Shown piece by piece: positions 1-4,821 of a DNA stretch of 5,608 nucleotides. Below the pieces are notes generated by a model. That model saw nothing but the letters and a program-made list of their open reading frames with translations. It did not search any database and was not told where the DNA came from. Each line of letters starts with the position of its first letter. Position 1 is the first letter of the stretch. The stretch is taken from the NCBI GenBank assembly GCA_031278665.1, contig JAITKC010000060.1:1-5608 (forward strand). Direction: 5' to 3'. Position numbers and translations under genes: made by a program. This DNA is from Bifidobacteriaceae bacterium. GTDB lineage: Bacteria > Actinomycetota > Actinomycetes > Actinomycetales > WQXJ01.

Positions 1-591
1 CGCGGCGATCTTGGCGGCGGCGAACTGTTGACGGAAGAATCCCCGTCCGGAGCCGGGTTCTTGGCGGCGGTGAGCCGGGCTTGGGAGGCGGCGGCCCGCC
101 CGGCCGAGGCCGCGACCAGGGTGGTTCGCGCCCGCACCGGCGTCGTCTTGGGGCCTGGCGCGCAGGCTCTGCGGGCGCAGATCGCGACCACCAGACTCGG
201 TTTGGGCGCCCGGCTGGGCGACGGCCGGCAATACTGGCCCTGGATATCGCTCCGGGACGAAGCCCGCGCCTGGCAATTCGTCCTGCGCGCGGAATCGATC
301 GCCGGACCGGTCAACCTGGTCGGGCCGACGCCCGCGACGGCCGGCGAGATCGCCCAGGCCATCGCCCGAGCCCTGCGGCGGCCGTGTTGGCTGGCGATTC
401 CAGCCGGCCCGCTGCGAGCCGTCCTCGGGGCCGCCGCCGAGGACTTGCTATTGGCGTCGGCCCCGGTTCGGCCCGCCGTCCTGGAAGCGGGCGGCTTCGA
501 ATTCCTCGATTCGACTGTCGAATCGGCTATCGGAACCGCCTGGGGGGCTAGACCGCAGTCGCGGGCTCGGCTCCGCAAGCGGGCGCTTTAG
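1..591 (+). CDS. TIGR01777-type SDR family epimerase, C-terminal part (5' end outside window)
   Basis: The reading frame is open from the first base, so this is the last 196 residues of a protein whose family is usually about 300 residues long; the N-terminal Rossmann NAD(P)-binding part lies upstream. What is seen fits the TIGR01777/YfcH-like atypical short-chain dehydrogenase group. There is an LLTEESPSG loop at visible residues 9-17, then GFLAAVSRAWE (19-29), RVVRARTGVVLGPG, and a GDGRQYWPWI segment matching the family's GdGrQwwsWIh motif. GPVNLVGPTPAT follows. The C-terminal domain (RRPCWLAIPAGPLRAVLG, later PAVLEAGGFEFLDSTVESAI) matches DUF1731, the usual C-terminal module. The TTG at position 28 is internal to a conserved motif and is not a start. 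The substrate of this family is not established, so no reaction is assigned. The gene converges with the minus-strand gene ending at 639, leaving only 47 bp between the two stops. Confidence 0.88.
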   Translation, partial: RGDLGGGELLTEESPSGAGFLAAVSRAWEAAARPAEAATRVVRARTGVVLGPGAQALRAQIATTRLGLGARLGDGRQYWPWISLRDEARAWQFVLRAESIAGPVNLVGPTPATAGEIAQAIARALRRPCWLAIPAGPLRAVLGAAAEDLLLASAPVRPAVLEAGGFEFLDSTVESAIGTAWGARPQSRARLRKRAL

Positions 592-638
592 ATTTCTCTC
601 GGCCAGGCGGCGCGGCTCGGTCGGCGCCAAGCGGGCGG

Positions 639-1352
639 CTATTCGGCCGGGGCGGCCTGGTCGTCATCGTCGGGGCGGATGGCCTCGGCGGCCGCCTTCT
701 TGACCGCGTCACCGGCTTTCTTGACGGCGTCGCCGGCCTTCTTGGCCGCGCCGGTGACCGCTTTGACGGCGTGACCGGCGGCTTCGCCGACAGCCTCGGC
801 GGCGTCGCCGGCCGCGTCGGCGATGTCCTCGTCCGGGCTGGCGTCGAAGTCGTCCCACTCGTCCTCCGCCCACGGGTCGACGACCGGCCTGGTCTGACGC
901 CAGAACCAGTAGGCCACCCCGGCGGTGGCGGCGCCGGCCAAACCCCAGGCGACGATCTTGCGGGCGCGGCCCTTCTTGGACTTGCGACCGCGTTTGGGCG
1001 CCGCGGCGCCGGCGGCGGCGCGGGCGGCCTCCTCGACGGCCGCGACAATCGCCGGCAGCGCCCGTTCGACAATCGCGTCGCGGGCGTCATCGACTTTGGG
1101 CGCCAAGGCGCGGGCGGCCTCCTCGACTTTCGGCGCGGCGGCGGTGATGCCTTTGCGCCAGGCCGCCTCGACTCTGGGGGAGGCCCATTCCCAGGCCGCC
1201 TCGAGCTTCGGGGCGGTTTTGACGGCGATTAATTCGCCGGCCGAGGCGGCGACGGACTTGGCCGATTCGGCCAATTCGGCGGCTTTGCCGACCCACGCCG
1301 GACTTTCGACGGCCGGCCTTGAGGAGGACCCGCATGAGAGAAACTTGGGCAT
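639..1352 (-). CDS. Ala/Lys/Glu-rich single-pass membrane protein, DUF5324-like
   Basis: A 237-residue protein starts MPKFLSCGSS. I chose this ATG at 1352 because AAGGAG (plus-strand 1359-1364) sits 6 nt upstream; a longer reading from 1421 runs through this ribosome binding site. Residues 20-118 are predicted amphipathic helix with recurring A/S-P-(K/R)-(V/L)-(E/D) motifs (about 47, 58, 73, 84). A Lys/Arg patch, PKRGRKSKKGRARK, spans 119-132. One hydrophobic helix (133-151, ending YWFWRQ) follows, then DPW and an acidic stretch (159-176). The tail carries KKAGDAV heptad repeats (204-219) and ends DDDDQAAPAE. This order of APKV-type helices, basic patch, one membrane segment and W-rich juxtamembrane region resembles the actinobacterial DUF5324 family, which I recall lying beside the same ppiA/rhomboid/crgA locus in Streptomyces; that match is from memory. 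The basic patch suggests the N-terminal helices are cytoplasmic. No enzymatic motif is visible and the function is unknown. Confidence 0.72.
   Translation of the reverse strand: MPKFLSCGSSSRPAVESPAWVGKAAELAESAKSVAASAGELIAVKTAPKLEAAWEWASPRVEAAWRKGITAAAPKVEEAARALAPKVDDARDAIVERALPAIVAAVEEAARAAAGAAAPKRGRKSKKGRARKIVAWGLAGAATAGVAYWFWRQTRPVVDPWAEDEWDDFDASPDEDIADAAGDAAEAVGEAAGHAVKAVTGAAKKAGDAVKKAGDAVKKAAAEAIRPDDDDQAAPAE
697..759 (-). repeat. Three 21-bp tandem repeats inside the DUF5324-like gene
   Basis: On the plus strand three units start TTCTTG at 697, 718 and 739, exactly 21 bp apart; the first two differ at only a few positions and the third is more diverged. On the coding strand they encode the KKAGDAV heptads. 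The repeat preserves frame, so copy-number change would add or remove whole heptads. Confidence 0.8.
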
Positions 1353-1358
1353 TGGACT

Positions 1359-1364
1359 CTCCTT
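1359..1364 (-). promoter_or_regulatory. Ribosome binding site of the DUF5324-like gene
   Basis: The minus strand reads AAGGAG followed by a 6-nt spacer and ATG at 1352. This strong Shine-Dalgarno match decides the start in favour of MPKFLSC rather than an upstream in-frame codon. Confidence 0.8.
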
Positions 1365-1380
1365 AGAATCTGTCAAAGCG

Positions 1381-1396
1381 TTGCCTGGAGCGGCAA
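1381..1396. repeat. Inverted repeat TTGCC-N6-GGCAA in the divergent intergenic region
   Basis: Perfect 5-bp arms flank a 6-nt centre, 29 bp upstream of the minus-strand start at 1352. It could be a regulator binding site or a small hairpin in that gene's leader. The arms are short enough that chance is a real alternative. Confidence 0.35.
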
Positions 1397-1419
1397 CTCG
1401 CTCATCCCATGCTAGGACC

Positions 1420-1437
1420 ATCCGCGCCCGCGCGGAT
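1420..1437. repeat. Perfect 7-bp inverted repeat between the DUF5324-like gene and ppiA
   Basis: ATCCGCG and CGCGGAT flank a CCCG loop. It lies near the middle of the divergent intergenic region (1353-1560). No T tract follows on either strand, so it is not a standard intrinsic terminator; an operator or leader hairpin is more likely. The neighbouring GGTTATTAAGG (1442-1452) is the most AT-rich spot here and is a weak -10 candidate for the rightward unit, but I see no matching -35. Confidence 0.45.
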
Positions 1438-1560
1438 AGGCGGTTATTAAGGCGTCCGGCGAGCGGCCCGGCCGCGGGCTCGGCGACCGGCCGGGCGGTT
1501 GGGCCGAATCAGAGCCCCGGGCGGACGCCGGCCAACCCCAAGGCATGGGAAGATGGCCAG

Positions 1561-2082
1561 ATGCAAGCGATTCTTCACACCTCCAAAGGCGACATCCGGT
1601 TCGATTTATTCGAGGACACGGCGCCCAACACCGTGGCCAACTTCGTCGGCCTGGCCGAAGGCTCCAAGGCTTGGCGCGATCCGGCCAGCGGCCAAGACGG
1701 TCAGGGGCCGTTCTACGACGGCGTCATCTTCCACCGCGTGATCGCCGGCTTCATGGTCCAGACCGGCGACCGCCTCGGCACCGGCACCGGCGGCCCCGGC
1801 TACAGCTTCGACGACGAGATCGTCGCCAGCCGCACCTTCGCCCGGCCCTATTTGGTCGCCATGGCCAACGCCGGCAAGCGCCTCGGGCGGGGCACCAACG
1901 GGTCCCAATTCTTCATCACCGTCGCCCCGACGCCGCATCTGAACACCGGCCACACCATCTTCGGCGAGGTTTCGGACAAGGAGTCGCGCGGTGTCGTGGA
2001 CGCCATCGCCGCCACGCCGGTTGGCCGCAACGACCGCCCGCTGGAGCAGGTGACGATCGACTCGGTCGACATATTGCCGTGA
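1561..2082 (+). CDS. ppiA: Cyclophilin-type peptidyl-prolyl cis-trans isomerase
   Basis: This 173-residue cyclophilin catalyses cis/trans isomerisation of peptidyl-prolyl bonds. No signal peptide is visible, so it is probably cytoplasmic. The start MQAILHTSKGDIRFDLFEDTAPNTVANFV is typical of short bacterial cyclophilins. The catalytic core is FHRVIAGFMVQTGD, with the catalytic arginine at R59 and F64, M65 and Q67 of the active site. Then come GTGTGGPG (73-80), MANAG (101-105) and TNGSQFFIT (112-120), ending in HTIFGEV. The position equivalent to human CypA W121 is H126, so cyclosporin binding is expected to be weak. The ATG at 1561 is supported by the family N-terminus and a modest GGGAAG upstream (1547-1552); the frame is open further upstream only because of high GC. 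The stop overlaps the rhomboid start, so the two are very likely co-transcribed. The symbol follows the conserved actinobacterial locus. Confidence 0.96.
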   Translation: MQAILHTSKGDIRFDLFEDTAPNTVANFVGLAEGSKAWRDPASGQDGQGPFYDGVIFHRVIAGFMVQTGDRLGTGTGGPGYSFDDEIVASRTFARPYLVAMANAGKRLGRGTNGSQFFITVAPTPHLNTGHTIFGEVSDKESRGVVDAIAATPVGRNDRPLEQVTIDSVDILP

Positions 2083-2930
2083 ACGATGCCGCTTGGCCGC
2101 CCCCGGCCCAGCCGCCGGAGACGCGCTGCCACCGCCATCCGGACCGCCCGGCTTGGGTGCGCTGCCAACGTTGCGGCAATCCGGTCTGCCCGCAGTGCCA
2201 GGTCCAGGCGGCCGTCGGCGTCCACTGCCCCGACTGCGTGCGCCAAGCCGCCCGCGCCGCCCGGCCCGCCCGCTCTATCCTGGGCGCCCCGATCTCCGGC
2301 GGCGCCCCGGTTGTGACGATCACCGCGATGGCTTTGAGCGTCGTCGCCTATTTGGGGCAACAGCTCACCGGCGGATGGCTGACGAGCGAGTTCATGCTGG
2401 TGCCCGGCCTGGCCTTGGTCCAGCCCTGGAGAATGGTGACGGCCGCTTTTGTCCACGGCGGGCTGATCCACCTGGCTTTCAACATGTACGCGCTGTGGGT
2501 GATCGGCAGTTTCATGGAGCAGGTGCTGGGCCGCGCCCGCCTGGCGGCGCTGTATCTGGGCTCGGCTCTGGGCGGGCATGTGTTGGTGCTGATCTATTTC
2601 CGCCTCTTCGACTACACCTGGGCCGGCGCCATGTCCGGCACCCTGGGGGCCTCGGGCGCGGTCTTCGGGCTGTTCGCGGCGGCGCTGGTGGCCGGACGGC
2701 GGCTGGGCGGCAACATCAGCGGCATCGTCGTGGTGATCGGGCTGAACCTGGTCTTCAGTTTCACCGTGCCGGGGATCTCGTGGCAGGGCCACGTCGGCGG
2801 CCTGTTGACCGGCGGCGCGATGGCGCTGGTCTATGTCCACGCTCCGCCGGCCCGGCGGCGCCTGTGCGCCGTGGCCGCCCCGGCGGTGGTGGCGGCCGTG
2901 ACCGTGGCGGCGATGTTCCTCACCCGGTGA
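2079..2930 (+). CDS. Rhomboid family intramembrane serine protease with N-terminal zinc finger
   Basis: A 283-residue membrane protease that cleaves transmembrane substrates within the bilayer. The N-terminus holds a B-box-like zinc-binding module: C17-H18, H20, C29-x2-C32, C37-x2-C40, H49-C50 and C53. This is the form common in actinobacterial rhomboids. About six membrane segments follow. The rhomboid signatures are all present: HGGLIHLAFNMYAL (126-139, with H131 and the oxyanion N135), GASGAVFG (190-197) with nucleophile S192, and GHVGG (237-241) with catalytic H238, so it should be active. The GTG at 2079 is the start because it precedes the zinc finger; the next plausible starts would remove cysteines. 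It overlaps the ppiA stop as GTGA with no good Shine-Dalgarno nearby, which points to translational coupling. The natural substrate is unknown. Confidence 0.95.
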   Translation: MNDAAWPPPAQPPETRCHRHPDRPAWVRCQRCGNPVCPQCQVQAAVGVHCPDCVRQAARAARPARSILGAPISGGAPVVTITAMALSVVAYLGQQLTGGWLTSEFMLVPGLALVQPWRMVTAAFVHGGLIHLAFNMYALWVIGSFMEQVLGRARLAALYLGSALGGHVLVLIYFRLFDYTWAGAMSGTLGASGAVFGLFAAALVAGRRLGGNISGIVVVIGLNLVFSFTVPGISWQGHVGGLLTGGAMALVYVHAPPARRRLCAVAAPAVVAAVTVAAMFLTR

Positions 2931-2935
2931 CGGGT

Positions 2936-2948
2936 CGGGCCTCGCCCG
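2936..2948. terminator. Weak hairpin between convergent rhomboid and dehydrogenase genes
   Basis: CGGGC-CTC-GCCCG forms a 5-bp GC stem just after the rhomboid stop, in the 51-bp gap between two convergent genes. There is no U-rich tail on either strand, so this is a position-based guess at a GC-rich terminator. Confidence 0.25.
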
Positions 2949-2981
2949 CGCCGACGCCTCCGATTCGCCGCCCCCGCCGGC

Positions 2982-4082
2982 CTAATCTGCGGCCACGACG
3001 ATGGCGCGGCCGATGACTTCTCCCCGGTCAAGATCCTGGTAGGCCTGCCAGGCGTGTTCGAAACGGTAGCGGCGGGTGACCGCCGCCGAGGGGTCGATGG
3101 CGCCGGAGGCGGCCAGGCTCAGAACCACCGGCATGTCGGCGCGCGGCCGCGCGCCGAAGGAACCCATCAGACGGATTTTGCGGCGAACCAGGTGGGCGAT
3201 TGGAATGTCGGCGGTGGCGGCCGGGCCGGCCAGTCCGACTGGCACCACCCGCCCGCCGGCCCGCGCCATGGCGACGCCCTGGACTATGGTCTCGCCCCGG
3301 CCGACCGCCTCGACGACGGCGTCGACGCCGCCGCCGGTTAACTCTTTGACCTGGGCGGGCGCGTCGGCGGCTAGCGAGTTGACGGCGTCGGTGGCGCCGG
3401 CGGCGATCGCGGCCGCCAGTTTGTCTTGGGCGATGTCGACGGCGATGATCCGGCCGGCGCCGGCGGCCTTGGCCAACTGAATGGTCGCCAGCCCAACTCC
3501 GCCGGTCCCGATCACGGCGATGGTCTCCCCGACCGACAGGCGGGCGGTGGTGTGAACGGCCCCGAAAGCGGTGAAGAAGGCGCAGCCGAGCACCGCCGCC
3601 TCGGCCAGCGCCAGGCCTTCCGGCAGTTTGAACACGTCAGTCGCCGGCACCACCGACAACTCGGCCAGCGCCGCCATCGAATACATCGCGACCGGCCGCC
3701 CATCCGGTTGGAATAGGCGGGTTTGGCCGTCGTAGAGGCGGCCCTTGAGGCGGTTGAGCGCGAAGAATTTCTCGCATAGCTCCTCTTGGCCCCGCCAGCA
3801 CGACGGGCAGGCGCCGCACGGCATGATGAAAGTTGTGGCAACCCGGTCGCCGACGGCCACGTTGGCCACGCCCTCGCCCAGCGCCACAACTGTGCCGGAC
3901 ATCTCGTGGCCCAGGACGCAAGGGGTGGGGAAGGCGATGTCGCCGCGCATGACGTGCAAGTCGGAATGGCAGACGCCGCAGGCGGCGACTTGGACCAGGA
4001 CCTCGCCCTGTTTCGGGCTGGGGTCGGCCAGACTCGCCAGTTCGAGCGGCCGGCCGGCTTGGCTGAGGACCTGTGCTCGCAT
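2982..4082 (-). CDS. Zinc-dependent medium-chain alcohol dehydrogenase
   Basis: This 366-residue protein belongs to the zinc-containing medium-chain dehydrogenase/reductase family, oxidising alcohols (or reducing aldehydes) with a nicotinamide cofactor in the cytoplasm. Catalytic zinc ligands are visible as C38 (GVCHSD), H59-E60 (LGHEMSGTV) and C167 (VLGCAFFTAFGA). The structural zinc lobe has C89, C92, C95 and C103. The Rossmann motif GTGGVG spans 192-197, and D216 at the end of the second strand (IIAVD) suggests preference for NAD over NADP. Length is normal for the family. The ATG at 4082 is preceded by AAAGGAGT with a 6-nt spacer and gives the expected N-terminus MRAQVLSQAG; the frame continues upstream through repeats but that part is not protein-like. 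The gene is monocistronic, convergent with the rhomboid gene and separated from crgA by 456 bp. The substrate cannot be read from sequence. Confidence 0.93.
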   Translation of the reverse strand: MRAQVLSQAGRPLELASLADPSPKQGEVLVQVAACGVCHSDLHVMRGDIAFPTPCVLGHEMSGTVVALGEGVANVAVGDRVATTFIMPCGACPSCWRGQEELCEKFFALNRLKGRLYDGQTRLFQPDGRPVAMYSMAALAELSVVPATDVFKLPEGLALAEAAVLGCAFFTAFGAVHTTARLSVGETIAVIGTGGVGLATIQLAKAAGAGRIIAVDIAQDKLAAAIAAGATDAVNSLAADAPAQVKELTGGGVDAVVEAVGRGETIVQGVAMARAGGRVVPVGLAGPAATADIPIAHLVRRKIRLMGSFGARPRADMPVVLSLAASGAIDPSAAVTRRYRFEHAWQAYQDLDRGEVIGRAIVVAAD

Positions 4083-4088
4083 ATTCGG

Positions 4089-4096
4089 ACTCCTTT
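4089..4096 (-). promoter_or_regulatory. Ribosome binding site of the alcohol dehydrogenase
   Basis: The minus strand reads AAAGGAGT, 6 nt before the ATG at 4082. It settles the start against a much longer open frame that extends upstream to about 4406. Confidence 0.85.
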
Positions 4097-4117
4097 GGCG
4101 GTTCGCTCCTTCGGCGC

Positions 4118-4129
4118 GGCGGCGCCGCC
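4118..4129. repeat. 12-bp GC palindrome in the dehydrogenase leader
   Basis: GGCGGCGCCGCC is a perfect palindrome 36 bp upstream of the dehydrogenase start. In such GC-rich sequence this may be chance; it could also fold in the mRNA leader. Confidence 0.3.
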
Positions 4130-4139
4130 CGAACCAGTC

Positions 4140-4153
4140 TACATCATAATGTA
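4140..4153. promoter_or_regulatory. Inverted repeat TACAT-N4-ATGTA over the dehydrogenase -10
   Basis: TACATCATAATGTA has perfect 5-bp arms and a 4-nt centre and covers the candidate -10. This is the layout expected of an operator where a dimeric repressor would block the promoter. No regulator gene is present in the window to pair with it. Confidence 0.4.
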
Positions 4154-4170
4154 CTAATGTCCGGACAAAC
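4143..4170 (-). promoter_or_regulatory. Candidate promoter of the alcohol dehydrogenase
   Basis: The minus strand carries TATGAT (plus 4143-4148), a good -10 hexamer, within the most AT-rich 20 bp of this part of the window. TTTGTC lies 15 bp upstream of it and GTTTGT 16 bp upstream; these are weak -35 matches and the first spacing is short. Transcription would begin about 55 nt before the ATG at 4082. The -10 lies wholly inside an inverted repeat and the putative -35 overlaps a palindrome, which suits a regulated promoter. Confidence 0.4.
4158..4167. promoter_or_regulatory. Perfect palindrome TGTCCGGACA upstream of the dehydrogenase
   Basis: A perfect 10-bp palindrome starts 4 bp beyond the TACAT inverted repeat and overlaps the putative -35 area. 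It may be a second half of the same control region or an independent operator. Confidence 0.4.
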
Positions 4171-4192
4171 CTAGGCCGCGAGGACCTGTGCG

Positions 4193-4317
4193 GCGAGAGT
4201 GAGGCGGCGGGAGTGAGGCGGCGGGCGTGCCGCGAGGACCCGGCGCGGCGGGAGTGAGGCGGCGGGAGTGAGGCGGCGGGCGTGCCGCGGCGGACCCGGC
4301 GCGGCGGGAGTGAGGCG
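4193..4317. repeat. Nine tandem G-rich 14-bp units with AABC higher-order order
   Basis: Contiguous units begin at 4193, 4207, 4221, 4235, 4248, 4262, 4276, 4290 and 4304. All are 14 bp except the fourth (13 bp). Type A is GCGGGAGTGAGGCG, type B is GCGGGCGTGCCGCG, type C is GCGGACCCGGCGCG, and the order is A'-A-B-C'-A-A-B-C-A, where A' and C' are variants. The whole AABC block is therefore duplicated with a period of about 55 bp. A further partial copy, GCGTGAGGCG, lies at 4337-4346. The plus strand of type A has 9 G and 2 C. Frames across the array translate into low-complexity Arg/Pro/Ala peptide without a credible start, so I consider it non-coding. Confidence 0.85.
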
Positions 4318-4382
4318 GGCGGAGGTGGGGCCGCTAGCGTGAGGCGGTCGGCGGAGCGCGAGCGGGCGAGGCTGTTCGGAGG

Positions 4383-4520
4383 TTTTCCAGAGGGTCCTGT
4401 GGACAAACCGGGTCAGATTGTGGAAAAACCCCATCAAACGAGGCCATAGAGGTCCGAAACTGTGGAAAACTCCGAGCCGGCCGAATTACAGAGCTGTAGT
4501 TTTCCCCAGGCTTATCCCCA
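4383..4520. other. Cluster of six DnaA-box-like nonamers (candidate origin or DnaA-binding locus)
   Basis: Boxes on the plus strand are TTTTCCAGA (4383-4391), TTTTCCCCA (4500-4508) and TTATCCCCA (4512-4520). Boxes on the minus strand are TTGTCCACA (4398-4406) and TTTTCCACA twice (4419-4427 and 4461-4469). TTGTCCACA is the known preferred actinobacterial form of the TTATCCACA DnaA box. The two TTTTCCACA copies and the three weaker plus-strand copies differ from TTATCCACA or TTTTCCACA by one base. By hand count the 140 bp from 4381 hold 74 G or C (53%), clearly lower than the neighbouring genes. The region is intergenic, downstream of both flanking features that point away from it or end in it. 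No AT-rich unwinding region longer than about 20 bp is visible. Confidence 0.6.
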
Positions 4521-4529
4521 CATGGGGAT
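4514..4529. repeat. Inverted repeat ATCCCC-N4-GGGGAT after crgA
   Basis: A perfect 6-bp stem with a 4-nt loop begins 9 nt past the crgA stop on the minus strand, where a terminator is expected. It is not followed by a U tract. It overlaps the last DnaA-box-like nonamer, so either role, or both, is possible. Confidence 0.4.
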
Positions 4530-4538
4530 GAGGCGGAG

Positions 4539-4790
4539 TCAGCGCCAGGCGGCCGTCATGCCGAAGCCGCCGAGGATGAAACCGAAGCCGATGGCGAGGT
4601 TCCAGTTGCCGATCTGCCGGATCGGCAGGGCGCCCTGGGAGAGGTAGTAGACCACCACCCAGACCAAGCCGAACAGCATCACCCCCACCATCACGGGCGC
4701 CCACCAACTCGGCGAGGGCTTGGGGGCTTTGGAGACTGGCGGGGCAATATAGGTCTGCTTCTTCTTCCGGCGGGACCGTGACTCAGGCAC
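4539..4790 (-). CDS. crgA: Cell division protein CrgA
   Basis: This 83-residue protein has the CrgA layout: a basic cytoplasmic N-terminus (VPESRSRRKKKQ, like the MPKSKVRKK start of mycobacterial CrgA), a proline-rich linker, a first membrane segment (about 29-51, from WWAPVMVGVM), a short extracytoplasmic loop containing NWN (62-64), and a second membrane segment (about 65-82) ending at AWR. CrgA is an actinobacterial septum-site protein that interacts with FtsZ and other divisome proteins; in Streptomyces it influences Z-ring timing and in mycobacteria it helps recruit septal peptidoglycan factors. The GTG at 4790 is chosen because AGGGAG lies 7 nt upstream and the N-terminus then matches the family; a frame open back to 4889 would add 33 atypical residues. 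It is divergent from the DUF881 gene, the arrangement also seen in M. tuberculosis (Rv0011c/Rv0012). Confidence 0.95.
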   Translation of the reverse strand: MPESRSRRKKKQTYIAPPVSKAPKPSPSWWAPVMVGVMLFGLVWVVVYYLSQGALPIRQIGNWNLAIGFGFILGGFGMTAAWR

Positions 4791-4821
4791 CTTGCTTCTC
4801 CCTCGGTTTGGGGCTCCGCCA

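Noticed and set aside
592..638. Intrinsic terminator between the epimerase and the DUF5324-like gene
   Set aside because: Only a loose GGCGC/GCGCC pairing with a 10-nt loop and no T tract; too weak to call.
1371..1376. Perfect TTGACA on the minus strand upstream of the DUF5324-like gene
   Set aside because: A -10 at 16-18 bp would fall on the start codon, after the ribosome binding site, so it cannot be the -35 of that gene.
925..1560. Open frame continuing upstream of the cyclophilin, which would give a 385-residue protein
   Set aside because: It is antisense to the DUF5324-like gene, has low-complexity Ala/Arg composition, and the cyclophilin fold starts exactly at the ATG at 1561.
1545..2078. 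Open frame upstream of the rhomboid zinc finger in the second frame
   Set aside because: It is an Arg/His/Gly-rich shadow of the cyclophilin gene; the GTG at 2079 is the sensible start.
4193..4317. CRISPR array
   Set aside because: The units are contiguous 14-mers without unique spacers, so this is a tandem repeat.
4083..4406. 108-residue N-terminal extension of the alcohol dehydrogenase
   Set aside because: It is the translation of the 14-bp repeats and would run through a strong ribosome binding site; dehydrogenases of this family begin at MRAQVL-like residues.
4171..4437. Minus-strand 88-residue frame through the repeat array
   Set aside because: Most of it is translated repeat (Arg/Pro/Ala/Ser), there is no clear ribosome binding site, and it overlaps the DnaA-box region.
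4462..4647. Plus-strand 61-residue frame starting in the DnaA-box region
   Set aside because: It runs antisense into crgA, has no ribosome binding site and no recognisable features.
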